A stretch of DNA of 64,000 nucleotides. It comes from Anaerolineales bacterium (GTDB lineage Bacteria > Chloroflexota > Anaerolineae > 4572-78 > J111). Where the stretch lies: positions 1,798,001-1,862,000 of the forward strand of contig JABTUW010000001.1 of assembly GCA_015075185.1 (NCBI GenBank), given 5' to 3'. The translations under genes were made by a program, and so were the position numbers. Of this stretch, positions 8,333-17,916 are shown in pieces; the stretch's first letter is position 1, and the number at the start of each line of letters is the position of its first letter. Below the pieces are notes generated by a model, which saw only the letters and a program-made list of their open reading frames with translations, made no database searches and was not told where the DNA came from.

Positions 8333-10276
8333 TCAGGCTAATTTAAGCATAATTGTCGCCAGAGGTGGCAACGTTAACGACAACGACTGCCCATGTCCAT
8401 GCCACGGCGTCTCCTCGGTCGCTCTGCCGCCGCTGTTTCCCATATTACTGCCTCCGTAATGGGCCGAGTCGCTGTTGAGAATTTCCCGATAGTAGCCTGG
8501 TTTGGGCACACCAACCCGATAGTTCTCACGCGGCACCGGGGTAAGATTGCTCACGACCACCACAAATTCATCCATGGATTTGGCGTTACGGATGAATGAA
8601 AAGACGCTGTTATCGCTGTCATTGGCGTCAATCCAGGTGAAGCCCGTCCAGTCAAAATCAATTTCATAGAGGGCCGGTTCCTGTTGGTAAAGATTGTTCA
8701 AATCTTTAACAAAACGCTGCAGACCCTGGTGCATCGGCGCATTTAAGGCTGCCCACTCCAGGCTGGTGTTAAAATTCCACTCCTGCCACTGGCCAAATTC
8801 CCCACCCATAAAGAGCAGTTTCTTGCCCGGGTGTCCCCACATAAAACCATAATAGGCCCGCAGGTTGGCAAATTTCTGCCATTCGTCGCCCGACATCTTG
8901 TTGAGCAGCGACCCTTTGCCATGCACTACCTCGTCATGCGAGAGAGGCAGAACAAAATTCTCGGTAAAGGCGTACAGCAAGCTGAAGGTCATATCGTTGT
9001 GATGATATCTACGGTAGATAGGTTCCTTACTCATATACTTCAGAGTGTCGTGCATCCAACCCATGTTCCACTTGAGGCTAAAACCCAGACCACCCATGTA
9101 GGTAGGCCGGGAGACCATGGGCCAGGCGGTTGACTCCTCCGCGATGGTGAGCACGCCGGGGAAGAGGCCGTGGACCACCTCGTTGGTCTTACGCAAAAAG
9201 CTGACTGCAGCCAAGTTTTCACGGCCCCCGTACTCATTGGGCAGCCACTCACCCTCCTGGCGGGAGTAATCCAGGTATAACATGGAGGCGACTGCGTCCA
9301 CCCGCAGCCCGTCGAAGTGGTACTTTTCCAGCCAAAATACGGCATTGGAGATGAGAAAAACTCGGACTTCATTGCGGCCGTAATTAAAAATTAATGTCCC
9401 CCAATCCTGGTGCTCGCCCTGGCGCGGGTCTGCATGGGAGTAGAGATGTGTCCCATCAAAGTAGTTGAGGCCGGAGCCGTCCTTGGGAAAGTGAGCCGGC
9501 ACCCAATCCAGGATAACGCCGATATTATGCTGGTGACACTGGTCAATGAAATACATCAAATCTTCAGCCGTCCCAAAGCGGCTGGTCGGCGCATAGAAAC
9601 CCAACACCTGGTAGCCCCACGAGGCATCCAGGGGGTGCTCGGCGATGGGCAGCAATTCGATGTGCGTGTAGCCCAACTCTGCTACATAGGGAATTAGCTC
9701 CGTGGCCAACTCGCGATAACTCAGGTAGCGCGTTCCCCACTGCTCATCGGCTACCTTGCGCCACGACCCCAGGTGGACTTCGTAAATGGACATGGGCCGG
9801 TCAAAGTTTTGTCGGTCATGGCGGTGGTTGATCCAGTCGCCGTCGCCCCACTGGTAGCGGTCGAGATTGGTCACGACCGAACCGGTTTTGGGTCGCTGCT
9901 CCATGGCAAAACCATACGGATCAGCTTTGTCAAAACTCTCGCCGTGCTGGCTGACCACCCGATATTTATAAACGGCATACTCCTCCAGCCCCGGCACAAA
10001 CAGAGTCCAAATCCCGCTGTTGCTGGAGTGCATGGGGTGACTTTCGCCGTGCCAGCCGTTAAAATCACCCATCAGATAAATCTGCCGGGCGTTGGGCGCC
10101 CAAACGGCAAAATGGACACCTTTTTCGCCGTTCATTTCGATCAGATGCGCCCCCATTTTTTCGTAGGCGCGTTCGTGAGTCCCCTGCCCGATCAGGTAAA
10201 GATCAAAATCGGTCAAAAATGGGGCAGCGGCAGCAGGCGGCATTTCTTTAGCAGAAATTGTTTTTCGCTTGGTCAT
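8333..10276 (-). CDS. glgB: 1,4-alpha-glucan branching enzyme
   Basis: Transfers glucan segments to form alpha-1,6 branches in glycogen. The N-terminal CBM48 region (about 50-150, with [20 protein letters not shown]) precedes the GH13 barrel. Catalytic elements are seen: the nucleophile Asp in [10 protein letters not shown], the acid/base Glu in LTIAEEST, and the third Asp in [13 protein letters not shown]. The blocks [14 protein letters not shown] and [12 protein letters not shown] are typical of GlgB. Length of 647 fits a short-form enzyme with a single N-terminal module. No other glycogen gene is adjacent. Confidence 0.96.
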   Translation of the reverse strand: MTKRKTISAKEMPPAAAAPFLTDFDLYLIGQGTHERAYEKMGAHLIEMNGEKGVHFAVWAPNARQIYLMGDFNGWHGESHPMHSSNSGIWTLFVPGLEEYAVYKYRVVSQHGESFDKADPYGFAMEQRPKTGSVVTNLDRYQWGDGDWINHRHDRQNFDRPMSIYEVHLGSWRKVADEQWGTRYLSYRELATELIPYVAELGYTHIELLPIAEHPLDASWGYQVLGFYAPTSRFGTAEDLMYFIDQCHQHNIGVILDWVPAHFPKDGSGLNYFDGTHLYSHADPRQGEHQDWGTLIFNYGRNEVRVFLISNAVFWLEKYHFDGLRVDAVASMLYLDYSRQEGEWLPNEYGGRENLAAVSFLRKTNEVVHGLFPGVLTIAEESTAWPMVSRPTYMGGLGFSLKWNMGWMHDTLKYMSKEPIYRRYHHNDMTFSLLYAFTENFVLPLSHDEVVHGKGSLLNKMSGDEWQKFANLRAYYGFMWGHPGKKLLFMGGEFGQWQEWNFNTSLEWAALNAPMHQGLQRFVKDLNNLYQQEPALYEIDFDWTGFTWIDANDSDNSVFSFIRNAKSMDEFVVVVSNLTPVPRENYRVGVPKPGYYREILNSDSAHYGGSNMGNSGGRATEETPWHGHGQSLSLTLPPLATIMLKLA

Positions 10277-10585
10277 GCTTTATATACTCTCTCTAGTTTT
10301 GGATAGGGTCATATTAACACAATCACTGTCAGGGGGCAATTTGGGCAGAAGGTGGGTATAGACAGTAGCCAGTATTCAGTAGCCAGGATTCAGAAAATGC
10401 TGGTGTCTGGCTAAAGCCTACTAAAATTACTCTTTTAGAACAAATTAGCGTAGGGATTGCGTAGGCTAAATCGCTTACTTATAGTTGCCAAGCCGTAAGC
10501 CATCATGCTATAATCGGCAATTAGATAGTAAATTGTTGCCTACCTGGGGAACAGTTGGCAATAAACAATTTGGAGGAAGGTTAAG
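10277..10585. other. Intergenic region with direct repeats and a promoter
   Basis: About 300 bases without a gene. Around 10366-10397 there are direct repeats of CAGTAGCCAG / TATTCAGTAGCCAGGATTCAG. The rest holds only the promoter described separately. I see no RNA gene or ORF remnant. Confidence 0.5.
10485..10514 (+). promoter_or_regulatory. Sigma-70-type promoter for the small membrane protein
   Basis: TTGCCA, 18 bases, TATAAT. It is 71 bases before the ATG at 10586, which has the Shine-Dalgarno sequence GGAGGAAGG. Confidence 0.55.
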
Positions 10586-11152
10586 ATGACCGCAACAACA
10601 CAACGACGCCAGGGGGAATTTGCTTCATCTCCGCGCCGCCAGCGTCTCGCCCGGAGAACTCAGCCTGCCGGTTCAACGGTTACTTCTAGTTTAAAAGCAG
10701 GCTTGGTTGGCGGGTTTGGTATTTTTCTCTTAATGTTGATCAGTCTGGTACCCTTCGAGTTTCTGGCCTGTTTGGTCATACCGGGTTTTCTGGTGGTCTG
10801 GTTGACCACCGGCCTGCTGGCCGGTATTTTTGCTGGCGATAGTGTACAAAACAGTCACCAGGGCGGGAAAGTGGGTTGGATGGCTGGTTTCTGGGCCGGT
10901 GTCATCGGCGGCATTGTAGCGATGGCCATGGCCGCCTTTGGCGTGCTTATGGTGAATTTTGGCCAGAATGTGGCCAACCAATTTACTCCTGATCAGCTAA
11001 CCGGACTGGTTAATTATGGTCTCACCCCCGAAGTTATTGCTTTGGCGGGGCGTGTCTCCGGGGCGCTGCTGGTATATGGCGTTATTGGGTCACTGGTCTC
11101 CGGCCTCTTTAGCTCTATCGGCGGAATGATTTATCCCAAATTGAGCAGCTAA
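10586..11152 (+). CDS. Hypothetical membrane protein with three hydrophobic segments
   Basis: Not recognised as a named family. A basic, Arg-rich N-terminus of about 35 residues is followed by three strongly hydrophobic stretches: about 43-80 (possibly two helices), about 95-120 (Gly/Ala-rich, GFWAGVIGGIVAMAMAAFG), and about 150-180 (GALLVYGVIGSLVSGLFSS). The Gly-rich helices resemble small DUF5518-like or glycine-zipper membrane proteins. It has its own promoter, a good Shine-Dalgarno sequence and its own terminator, so it is a single-gene unit. Confidence 0.75.
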   Translation: MTATTQRRQGEFASSPRRQRLARRTQPAGSTVTSSLKAGLVGGFGIFLLMLISLVPFEFLACLVIPGFLVVWLTTGLLAGIFAGDSVQNSHQGGKVGWMAGFWAGVIGGIVAMAMAAFGVLMVNFGQNVANQFTPDQLTGLVNYGLTPEVIALAGRVSGALLVYGVIGSLVSGLFSSIGGMIYPKLSS

Positions 11153-11179
11153 GCCGATCACCCCTGTTTTGTTTATCCC

Positions 11180-11209
11180 AAAAGCTCCCGCCCAACGGGG
11201 GCTTTTTTG
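11180..11209 (+). terminator. Rho-independent terminator
   Basis: Stem AAAAGCTCCCG / CGGGGGCTTTT with a five-base loop, ending in a T-run. It lies 27 bases after the membrane-protein stop. Confidence 0.85.
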
Positions 11210-11269
11210 TTACCTAAATCAGGGTTTGACAATTGACAATTAACTGTGGACCACTAATAATTTGCCTCT

Positions 11270-12070
11270 ATGACTTTCAAATCCGCTGCCGAAAAACATC
11301 AATACGTCAATACTATGTTCGCCCGCATCGCCCACCGTTATGATGCCATGAACCGGATCATGACCGGCGGGCAGGATAAGCGCTGGCGCAAATTGTTAAT
11401 CCAACAAGCTCATCTGCCGCCAGGCGGCAAGCTGTTGGATATAGCCACCGGCACGGGCGACATCGCTTTTGAAGCGCTCCAGCAACACCCCGACCTGGGC
11501 CAGGTTGTTGGCGCGGATTTTACCCTGCCGATGCTGCACGAAGCGCAGCGAAGAGCAGCGGGGGAGCAGAGGACTGTCGGCGCGGAGCGCCAGACGGGGG
11601 GAGCAGGAGGGCCAAAAGATATTGCTAACGCCTCCTCGCCTCCTCGCCTCTTCGCCTCTTCGCCTCTCAGTTGGAGTGGAGCCGATACCCTGCATCTGCC
11701 TTTTCCCGATAATACCTTTGATGCGGTGACCAGCGGCTTCTTGCTGCGCAATGTCACCAGCGTATCGTTGGCCCTGGCCGAGCAGCGGAGAGTTTGCCGG
11801 CTGGGGGGACGGGTGCTGATTTTAGAAATTCCGCGCCCGGCGGATAATTGGTTTGGTCGCTTGTTCCGTTTCTATTTTCACCGCCTGGTGCCGGTCATCG
11901 GCGGCTTGATCAGCGGCCAGCGCGACGCTTACACCTATTTGCCGGCTTCAGCCGAGGTTTTTTTGCGCCCGGATGAACTGAAAGCCGAAATGGAAAAGGC
12001 CGGTCTACGGGAGGTGCACTATACGCTGCTGATGTTTAACACCGTGGCTTTGCATGGGGGGGTAAAATGA
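11270..12070 (+). CDS. ubiE: UbiE/MenG-type (demethylmenaquinone) C-methyltransferase with a repeat-derived insertion
   Basis: SAM-dependent methyltransferase for the last step of menaquinone or ubiquinone synthesis. Family signatures: the N-terminal FARIAHRYDAMNRIMTGGQD, the SAM-binding loop LLDIATGTGDIA (about 56-67), and the C-terminal SGFLLRNVTS and YLPASAEVF. Between the motif VVGADFTLPMLHEA and GADTLHLPFPDNTFDAV lies an extra stretch of about 40 residues (about 93-135). It is encoded by GGGGAGCAG words on one side and CGCCTCTTCGCCTC words on the other, and it keeps the frame. The insertion falls in a loop after the SAM-binding strand, so the enzyme may still work. Confidence 0.88.
   Translation: MTFKSAAEKHQYVNTMFARIAHRYDAMNRIMTGGQDKRWRKLLIQQAHLPPGGKLLDIATGTGDIAFEALQQHPDLGQVVGADFTLPMLHEAQRRAAGEQRTVGAERQTGGAGGPKDIANASSPPRLFASSPLSWSGADTLHLPFPDNTFDAVTSGFLLRNVTSVSLALAEQRRVCRLGGRVLILEIPRPADNWFGRLFRFYFHRLVPVIGGLISGQRDAYTYLPASAEVFLRPDELKAEMEKAGLREVHYTLLMFNTVALHGGVK
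11548..11672 (+). repeat. In-frame low-complexity repeat insertion in ubiE
   Basis: About 125 bases of degenerate repeats: GCGGGGGAGCAGAGG and GGGGGGAGCAGGAGG at the 5' side, and five copies of CGCCTCCT/CGCCTCTT at the 3' side. CGCCTCTTCGCCTC recurs at about 52898-52912 inside another gene that is coded on the opposite strand. Confidence 0.7.
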
Positions 12071-12092
12071 GCAGGGGAGCAGGGGAGCAGGG
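12067..12092 (+). repeat. GGGGAGCA tandem repeat forming the ubiE/methyltransferase spacer
   Basis: The 22-base gap between the two methyltransferase genes is three copies of GAGCAGGG. The last copy supplies the purine-rich sequence before the GTG start. Confidence 0.6.
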
Positions 12093-12854
12093 GTGACTAA
12101 GAATTTCAACTTGTCTCCTGCCCATAAATTCAACAAAGCTGACGAGCGGGGAGTGCCCAGCCTCGTTTGGCGAGCCGGGCAGGGCCGGCGGCTGGCCATG
12201 ATCCAGGCGGCGGCCGGTGGACGGCTTTCAGTAGAGAGCCAGGTGCTGGTGGATGGCTGCGGCGTGGGCTTGTACATCCGGGCGCTGCGTCAATTTACGC
12301 CCCACGTCTTCGGGCTGGATATTGAGCCGGAGCGCGTTGCGGACAGCTATGTTCACTCACCGCTCGTCCATGTGGCTGCCGGAGAACATCTACCCTATCC
12401 GTCCAACCATTTTGACCTGGTCCTCAGCCACGAAGTCATCGAGCACGTGCAAGACGACGCCTTGGCCCTGGCTGAGATGGTGCGTGTGCTCAAAAAAGGA
12501 GGCCGAGCCATCATCTTTTGCCCCAACCGGCTCTATCCGTTTGAAACCCACGGCCACTATTGGCGCGGTCAATATCATTTTGGCAACACCCCGTTCATCA
12601 ACTACCTGCCCGATGTGCTGCGAGACCGGCTGGCTCCGCATGTGCGCGCTTACACGGCCAGCGATTTACGAAAGTTGATTGCCAACCTGCCCGTCGCCGT
12701 GATAACCCATACCCAAATCTATCCCGGCTACGATAACATTGTCGCCCGCAACCCTACGTTGGGTCGCGTCCTGCGGCAAGTCACTTATGCCCTGGAACAA
12801 ACCCCCTTGAGACAATTCGGCCTATCCCATTTTTTTGTTATCGAGAAGACTTGA
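12093..12854 (+). CDS. SAM-dependent class I methyltransferase
   Basis: Rossmann-fold methyltransferase of the Methyltransf_11 type. The SAM loop is LVDGCGVGLYIRALRQF, followed by the acidic strand FGLDIEPER and the motif FDLVLSHEVIEHVQDDALAL (about 105-125). The later HGHYWRGQYHFGNTPF and IYPGYDNI suggest a family acting on a lipid or glycan, but the substrate cannot be told. It starts with GTG immediately after a GGGGAGCA repeat that acts as Shine-Dalgarno sequence, and is probably co-transcribed with ubiE. Confidence 0.8.
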   Translation: MTKNFNLSPAHKFNKADERGVPSLVWRAGQGRRLAMIQAAAGGRLSVESQVLVDGCGVGLYIRALRQFTPHVFGLDIEPERVADSYVHSPLVHVAAGEHLPYPSNHFDLVLSHEVIEHVQDDALALAEMVRVLKKGGRAIIFCPNRLYPFETHGHYWRGQYHFGNTPFINYLPDVLRDRLAPHVRAYTASDLRKLIANLPVAVITHTQIYPGYDNIVARNPTLGRVLRQVTYALEQTPLRQFGLSHFFVIEKT

Positions 12855-12991
12855 CGCCCGCTCTCACGCGTTGGAAAAACGACGGTCTAGCACCGCCTGT
12901 TTTTCATCTCCAAATCATCTTCTTGCTATTAAGTAAAAAGACCGCAGAGGCTTGAGAAACCGCTGCGATCCGATTATCAGGCCAAGTAATT

Positions 12992-13417
12992 TTAGTCTGC
13001 CTCATCGTCGTGTAATCTTACGGCTCGTCTCGCCAGAACCGCCGAACCTACTTCCAGGTACCGGTCAATAATGTCGGTTAAATCGTCGGGGAGGACAGTT
13101 TTTATCAGGTAATCGTCAGCCCCGGCTTGAATGGCCTCATCAATGAGCGCCTGCTCCTGGTACGCTGAAAGCACTAAAATAGGAATATCTTTGGTCACTT
13201 TTAACTTACGCAGCCGTCTGATGGCGTCAACCCCGCTCATCCGGGGCATCATCATATCCATCAAAATCAACGCCGGACGCCAGGCTTTAGCTTTTTGAAT
13301 CCCCTGGTGACCATCGTCGGCGGTGATAACTTCATAGCCGGCCTGAGTTAGCAGAAAACTCAACATTCGCTGCGTATCGGGATTGTCTTCAACACAAAGA
13401 ATTTTAAATTTCGACAT
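12992..13417 (-). CDS. Stand-alone response-regulator receiver protein
   Basis: Single CheY-like receiver of 141 residues without an output domain. The acidic pair is in LCVEDNPDT, the phospho-acceptor Asp is in LILMDMMMPRMSG (about 52-53), the Ser switch is in ILVLSAYQ, and the conserved Lys is in YLIKTVLP, where the usual K-P is K-T. The C-terminus is an acidic tail. It stands alone, with no histidine kinase nearby, and probably passes phosphate through protein contacts. Confidence 0.88.
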   Translation of the reverse strand: MSKFKILCVEDNPDTQRMLSFLLTQAGYEVITADDGHQGIQKAKAWRPALILMDMMMPRMSGVDAIRRLRKLKVTKDIPILVLSAYQEQALIDEAIQAGADDYLIKTVLPDDLTDIIDRYLEVGSAVLARRAVRLHDDEAD

Positions 13418-13518
13418 GGGAAGCCCTCCGCTAACGTTATTTATTCTACCACATGGGCAACAGTGTGTAAACTTGATTGCTCGATATTCTGTTAAGTTTT
13501 TAACAATTGGAGGAGAAA

Positions 13519-13549
13519 GACCTCAAAGGTTTTAAAAACCTTTGAGGTC
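13519..13549. repeat. Perfect 31-base palindrome
   Basis: Two 15-base arms, GACCTCAAAGGTTTT and its exact complement, around a single central A. It sits between the receiver gene and the PBP promoter. It has no T-run on the + strand, so it is more like a dispersed repeat than a terminator. Confidence 0.7.
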
Positions 13550-13568
13550 CACCCCCAAACTTTAAGAC

Positions 13569-13597
13569 TTGCCCAACCTCCCCCTTTCTGCTAACAT
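13569..13597 (+). promoter_or_regulatory. Extended -10 promoter for the class A PBP
   Basis: TTGCCC, 17 bases, TAACAT with TG one base before the -10. It ends 33 bases before the ATG. Confidence 0.55.
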
Positions 13598-13629
13598 GAC
13601 GCTTTGGTAGGCAAAGGATCAGGAGAGCC

Positions 13630-16600
13630 ATGCTAACGAATCGCAAAGTGATGATTACCCGTCGCCGCCGCCGCCGGCTGCTGGAACAAAAACCAAAGAT
13701 TTTTCTCTATCTTCTAAACGCAGCCATTGCCCTGGTGGCTGTTGTCGTCGTCGCTATTCTGGGGATCATTCTCACCGGCGTCGGTTCGGCCTACGCCTTC
13801 TACGAGAGCTTCGCCCGGCAGTTGCCCGACCCAACCGCCATCGAAACCGAGCAGGAGGATTTTGAAACCACCAAAATCTTTGACCGCACCGGCAAGACGC
13901 TGCTCTATGAAATCTTTGACCCATATCGAGGCGACCGCAGCTACATTAGCTTGAGTGAAATACCCGAATTTTGCCGGGAATCTACGATCATCCTGGAAGA
14001 CAAGAACTTTTACAATAACCCCGGCTTTGACCCGGAGGGCATTGGCCGCGCCTTTGTCCAAAATCTGCGCGGGGAACGAATTCAGGGCGGCAGTTCCATC
14101 ACCCAACAGCTCATCAAAAATATTTTGATTAACGAAGAAGAACGGACCCAGCTTTCTTACACCCGCAAAGTCAAAGAAGTCATCTTGGCCATCGAAATTA
14201 CCCGCCGCTTCAGCAAAGATCAGATTTTGGAATGGTACTTCAACACAAACGGTTACTTTAACCTGGCGTACGGGATTGACGCGGCTGCGCGGGTCTATTT
14301 TGACAAGCCGGCCAGCGCCCTCTCCAGGGCCGAATGTGCCATGCTGGCGGCCATTCCTCAAAATCCTTATTACAACCCCATTGACAACCTCGATATCGCC
14401 AAGAACCGCCAGCGGATTACCCTGAACCGGATGGTTGAGGAAGGGGCGATTACGGCGGAAGAGGCTGACCAGATATACAACGAATCGCTCAAAGTCAGGC
14501 AGGAGGAGGAAAAACGCTTCGACATTGTCGCGCCCCATTTTGCCGTGCATGTCCGCAAAGAGTTGGAGCGCACCCCCGAACGCTACAACATTGCCGACCC
14601 GGAAATGATTTATCGCGGCGGTCTAAAAATCTATACCACTCTTGATCTTGACTTGAACAAAAAAGCCCAGGAAATTGCCGCCACGCACATCAAACAACTC
14701 CTGGAAGAGGAGCATAATGCCAGCAACGCCTGCGTGGTTTCGATCCGGCCCAAAACCGGCGAGATTCTGGCCATGGTCGGCAGCGTGGATTATTGGGATG
14801 AGAAAAATGACGGCAATGTCAACGTCTGTACGGCTGATCCTGGCCGCCAGCCTGGCTCGTCGTTTAAACCCTTCAACTATATGACCCTTTTCTCTCAGGG
14901 CGTTTACAATGCCGCCACGATGGTCATGGATGTGCGCCAATCCTTCCCCGACGACCCCAACCCGCCCTACGTGCCCGAAAATTACGACCCGACCGGCCTG
15001 GGTAAATATCATGGGCCGGTGCGCTTGCGCAATGCTCTAGCCAGCAGCTACAACATTCCCGCTGTCTGGGCTTTGAGCAAAGCCGGGGTTAAGAATGTCA
15101 TCGCTACCGCCCACCGCATGGGCATCACCACCCTTAACCAGGATTATTATGGACTGGCGCTCACGTTAGGCGGGGGTGAAGTCAAGCCCCTGGATATGGC
15201 CTATGCTTACAGTGTTTGGGCTAATTTGGGGATTATGGCCGGCCAGCCCGTGCCCGAAGTATACCGCCGCCCCGGCCACCGCACCCTCGATCCGGTCTCG
15301 ATTTTACGAATTGAGGACAATGCCGGCAATGTAATTTACGAATACAAACAACCCACCACCGAGCAAATTGTTGATCCCGCCCTGGCTTACCTGATGGTGG
15401 ACATTTTATCTGATAACAACGCCCGGACCCCCGGTTTTGGGGCCAACAGCGTGCTGAAAAAGGATTTTGAAGACCGACCCATCGCCGCCAAAACCGGCAC
15501 GACCAACAACTTTAGAGACAACTGGACGGTCGGCTTCACCCCGCAGCTTGCTACGGCGGTATGGGTGGGCAATAATAACAACGAGGAGATGAAAGACGTC
15601 ACCGGCCTGTCCGGCGCAGCGCCGATCTGGCATGATGTGATGCTCTACTACCTGCAAGACAAGCCGGTGGAAGAATGGCAGCGCCCGCCCGGCCTGGTAA
15701 ATGTTCGGGTGGACTCACTTTCCGGCCTCCTGCCCAGCGAATACACGCCCGGCAGCGTGGTCGAACTTTTCCTCGAAGGCACCGAGCCGACGCAGCGCGA
15801 CAATGTCCACCAGATGTTCCGCATCAACCGCGAGAATGGCAAACTGGCCACGGCCTACACCCCGCCTGAACTAGTGGAAGAGCGCGTCTACGAGATCTAC
15901 CCGCCAGTGGCCGCTGATTGGGTGCGTGAGAACGGCATTCCGCTGCCGCCGACGGAGTATGACGACAGCACCGGCCCGGCCGTCAACGTGGGGCCGGTCG
16001 CCATTATCAGCCCGCGCCCTTACGAGTATATCAAAGGCGGCCAAATTATTACCGGCAACGCCAAAGCCGATAATTTCCAACTCTATCGCCTGGAGGTGGG
16101 CAAAGGGCTTAACCCCGCCGAGTGGCGGCAGTTGGGCCAGGATTACAGCAACCAAGTTGAAAACGCGCCCCTGGAATTTTGGGATACGGCGGCTGAGGAA
16201 GAGGGGCTGTATACGTTGCAACTGACCGTCGTCAAAGGCGATCAAGGCCTCGAGCGCAAAGCCGTTCAAGTTACGGTAGATAACACCCCGCCCACGGTCG
16301 AATTGATCAATCCGGACGCCGATAAAACCTACGTGCAGGAAGATGATCTCTGGGTCAATATTCAAGCCGACGCTGCGGATAACTTCTCGATGAACCGGGT
16401 GGAGTTTTTCCTGGACAATCAAAAAATTGGCGAAAGCACGGTTGCGCCCTACACCCTGCGCTGGAACATCGTCATGACGGATACTCCTATTCTCTATCAA
16501 GAAGCGCCGATTGTTCAGCCGGTCGTCATTACCCAGCCGGACGGCTCCATCACCACCACCGGCGTTATGACCGTCAGTGAAGTGATCAGTGTGACCCAAA

Positions 16601-17007
16601 CCATCACCGACCCGGCGGAATTGGCCACCTGGCCCGCCGGCTTTGCCCCCGAAAAGTGGATCGGCTATCAAAAAGTCTATTCGGGCGGCTTCAGCATCAT
16701 CAGTACCACCCTAAACTACACCGAAACCCACCTGATCCATGTCGTCGCTTACGACTCGGCCGGGAACGAAAGCAAGACCGAACCCATCCGCATCCAGGTC
16801 AGGCATAAAGAGGAGGAAAAGGAAGAGGAAGAAGGGGCAGACCAGAGTCAGGGCTATCTTTTGCCGCCCATTTATCGGAAACGCAGCCCATTTGCCGCCC
16901 CCATTGGCTTGCGACAGACCCCGTTTGAAGGACGCTATGCCAGGAGAGGATACGCGATTTCAGCTATGATGCCGCTCCAGGTTAATAAACAATTATGCTT
17001 ATCTTAA
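13630..17007 (+). CDS. Bifunctional class A penicillin-binding protein with C-terminal Ig-like region
   Basis: Peptidoglycan glycosyltransferase plus DD-transpeptidase. A basic cytoplasmic tail (RRRRRRLLEQK) and one membrane helix (about 30-52) come first. The GT51 domain follows, with EDKNFYNNPGFD near 122 (catalytic Glu) and GGSSITQQLIKN. The transpeptidase has the Ser motif PGSSFKPF (about 409), the SYN motif, and KTGTTNNF near 621. Beyond about residue 780 are two Ig-like regions (e.g. GPVAIISPRPYEYIKGGQI; VDNTPPTVELINPD). A Lys/Glu stretch (KEEEKEEEE) and a short C-terminal tail follow. The last 13 bases overlap surE. A paralogue is at 45404. Confidence 0.95.
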   Translation: MLTNRKVMITRRRRRRLLEQKPKIFLYLLNAAIALVAVVVVAILGIILTGVGSAYAFYESFARQLPDPTAIETEQEDFETTKIFDRTGKTLLYEIFDPYRGDRSYISLSEIPEFCRESTIILEDKNFYNNPGFDPEGIGRAFVQNLRGERIQGGSSITQQLIKNILINEEERTQLSYTRKVKEVILAIEITRRFSKDQILEWYFNTNGYFNLAYGIDAAARVYFDKPASALSRAECAMLAAIPQNPYYNPIDNLDIAKNRQRITLNRMVEEGAITAEEADQIYNESLKVRQEEEKRFDIVAPHFAVHVRKELERTPERYNIADPEMIYRGGLKIYTTLDLDLNKKAQEIAATHIKQLLEEEHNASNACVVSIRPKTGEILAMVGSVDYWDEKNDGNVNVCTADPGRQPGSSFKPFNYMTLFSQGVYNAATMVMDVRQSFPDDPNPPYVPENYDPTGLGKYHGPVRLRNALASSYNIPAVWALSKAGVKNVIATAHRMGITTLNQDYYGLALTLGGGEVKPLDMAYAYSVWANLGIMAGQPVPEVYRRPGHRTLDPVSILRIEDNAGNVIYEYKQPTTEQIVDPALAYLMVDILSDNNARTPGFGANSVLKKDFEDRPIAAKTGTTNNFRDNWTVGFTPQLATAVWVGNNNNEEMKDVTGLSGAAPIWHDVMLYYLQDKPVEEWQRPPGLVNVRVDSLSGLLPSEYTPGSVVELFLEGTEPTQRDNVHQMFRINRENGKLATAYTPPELVEERVYEIYPPVAADWVRENGIPLPPTEYDDSTGPAVNVGPVAIISPRPYEYIKGGQIITGNAKADNFQLYRLEVGKGLNPAEWRQLGQDYSNQVENAPLEFWDTAAEEEGLYTLQLTVVKGDQGLERKAVQVTVDNTPPTVELINPDADKTYVQEDDLWVNIQADAADNFSMNRVEFFLDNQKIGESTVAPYTLRWNIVMTDTPILYQEAPIVQPVVITQPDGSITTTGVMTVSEVISVTQTITDPAELATWPAGFAPEKWIGYQKVYSGGFSIISTTLNYTETHLIHVVAYDSAGNESKTEPIRIQVRHKEEEKEEEEGADQSQGYLLPPIYRKRSPFAAPIGLRQTPFEGRYARRGYAISAMMPLQVNKQLCLS

Positions 17008-17819
17008 TCACCAACGACGACGGCATCCATGCCCCGGCCCTGTTCCCGCTGAAAAAGGCGCTCGACACGGTGGCCGAGACGCTGGTTTTTGCCCCCGACC
17101 ACAACTGGTCGGCTTCCGGGCATCCCAAGACCATGCACAAACCCCTCCGGGCCGACCCGTATACCCTGCCCGACGGCAGCCAGGCTTTTGTCTCTTCGGC
17201 CCCACCGCCCGACTGCGTGGCCCTGGCGATGCTGGGCGTGATCGAGCGCCGGCCCGATCTGGTTGTCTCCGGCATTAATCACGGCGCTAACCTCGGCTAC
17301 GATGTCTTTTACTCCGGCACGGTCGCGGCGGCGGTGGAGGCGACCATCGAAGGGCTGCCGGCCATCGCCATTTCCCGTGATTTTGAAGAAAAAGAAATGG
17401 ACCTGGCCATCTCGCGCGGCTTCAGCGATGAAGCCCTGCGGATGGAACATGCAGAAATTGACTACGCGCCGATGGCGGCCTACTGCGCCAGGTTAGCCCA
17501 AAAAGTGTTGGAGCACGGCCTGCCGGCCAACATGCTGCTCAATGTCAATATTCCCAGCGCCCCCTGGGCGCACATTAAAGGCGTTGAACTGACCCGCCTG
17601 GGCCAGCGCGTGTACCGGGATGAACTGGTTGCCCGGCAGGACCCGCGCGGGCGGCCCTACTATTGGATCGGCGGCCAGCCGCCGCGGGGCGTCCCCGATC
17701 ATGGCACCGACATCTGGGCGCTGGCCAATAACCTGATTTCCATTACCCCCATCAACCTGGATCTGACCGCCTATCGCTTCATGGACGAATTGAAACGCTG
17801 GAAGTTGGAGGAGCTATGA
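16995..17819 (+). CDS. surE: 5'/3'-nucleotidase SurE (copy 1)
   Basis: Metal-dependent nucleoside monophosphatase. The N-terminal metal motif ILITNDDGIHAPAL is at residues 2-15, the Ser/Asn metal ligands lie in DHNWSASGHP and in LVVSGINHGANLGYDVFYSGTVAAA (discontinuous parts of one site). The length of 274 is normal. It overlaps the end of the PBP gene by 13 bases, so it is translationally coupled. A second surE of clearly different sequence is at 43012. Confidence 0.95.
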   Translation: MLILITNDDGIHAPALFPLKKALDTVAETLVFAPDHNWSASGHPKTMHKPLRADPYTLPDGSQAFVSSAPPPDCVALAMLGVIERRPDLVVSGINHGANLGYDVFYSGTVAAAVEATIEGLPAIAISRDFEEKEMDLAISRGFSDEALRMEHAEIDYAPMAAYCARLAQKVLEHGLPANMLLNVNIPSAPWAHIKGVELTRLGQRVYRDELVARQDPRGRPYYWIGGQPPRGVPDHGTDIWALANNLISITPINLDLTAYRFMDELKRWKLEEL

Positions 17820-17820
17820 A

Positions 17821-17916
17821 AAGAGACGAAGACGCGAAGACTCGAGGAAGCGAAGAAATCAAAACCTGCTCGCCGCTTCGCGTCCCTACTCCCTACTCCC
17901 TACTCCCTACTCCCTT
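17821..17916. repeat. Intergenic repeat cluster (GACGAAGACGCGAAG and CTACTCC words)
   Basis: The spacer is GAAGACGCGAAGACTCGAGGAAGCGAAG followed by four copies of CCCTACTC. The word CTCCCTACTCCCTACTCC also occurs, inverted, in the 23S rRNA insertion at 36133-36150. The next gene starts right after the repeat without a visible Shine-Dalgarno sequence. Confidence 0.65.

Noticed and set aside
12950..12991. Terminator after the methyltransferase
   Set aside because: CGCAG/CTGCG pairing is short and lacks a T-run.
17884..17914. CRISPR-like tandem units
   Set aside because: Units are only 7-8 bases with no spacers; simple tandem repeat. No CRISPR array or cas gene was seen in the window.
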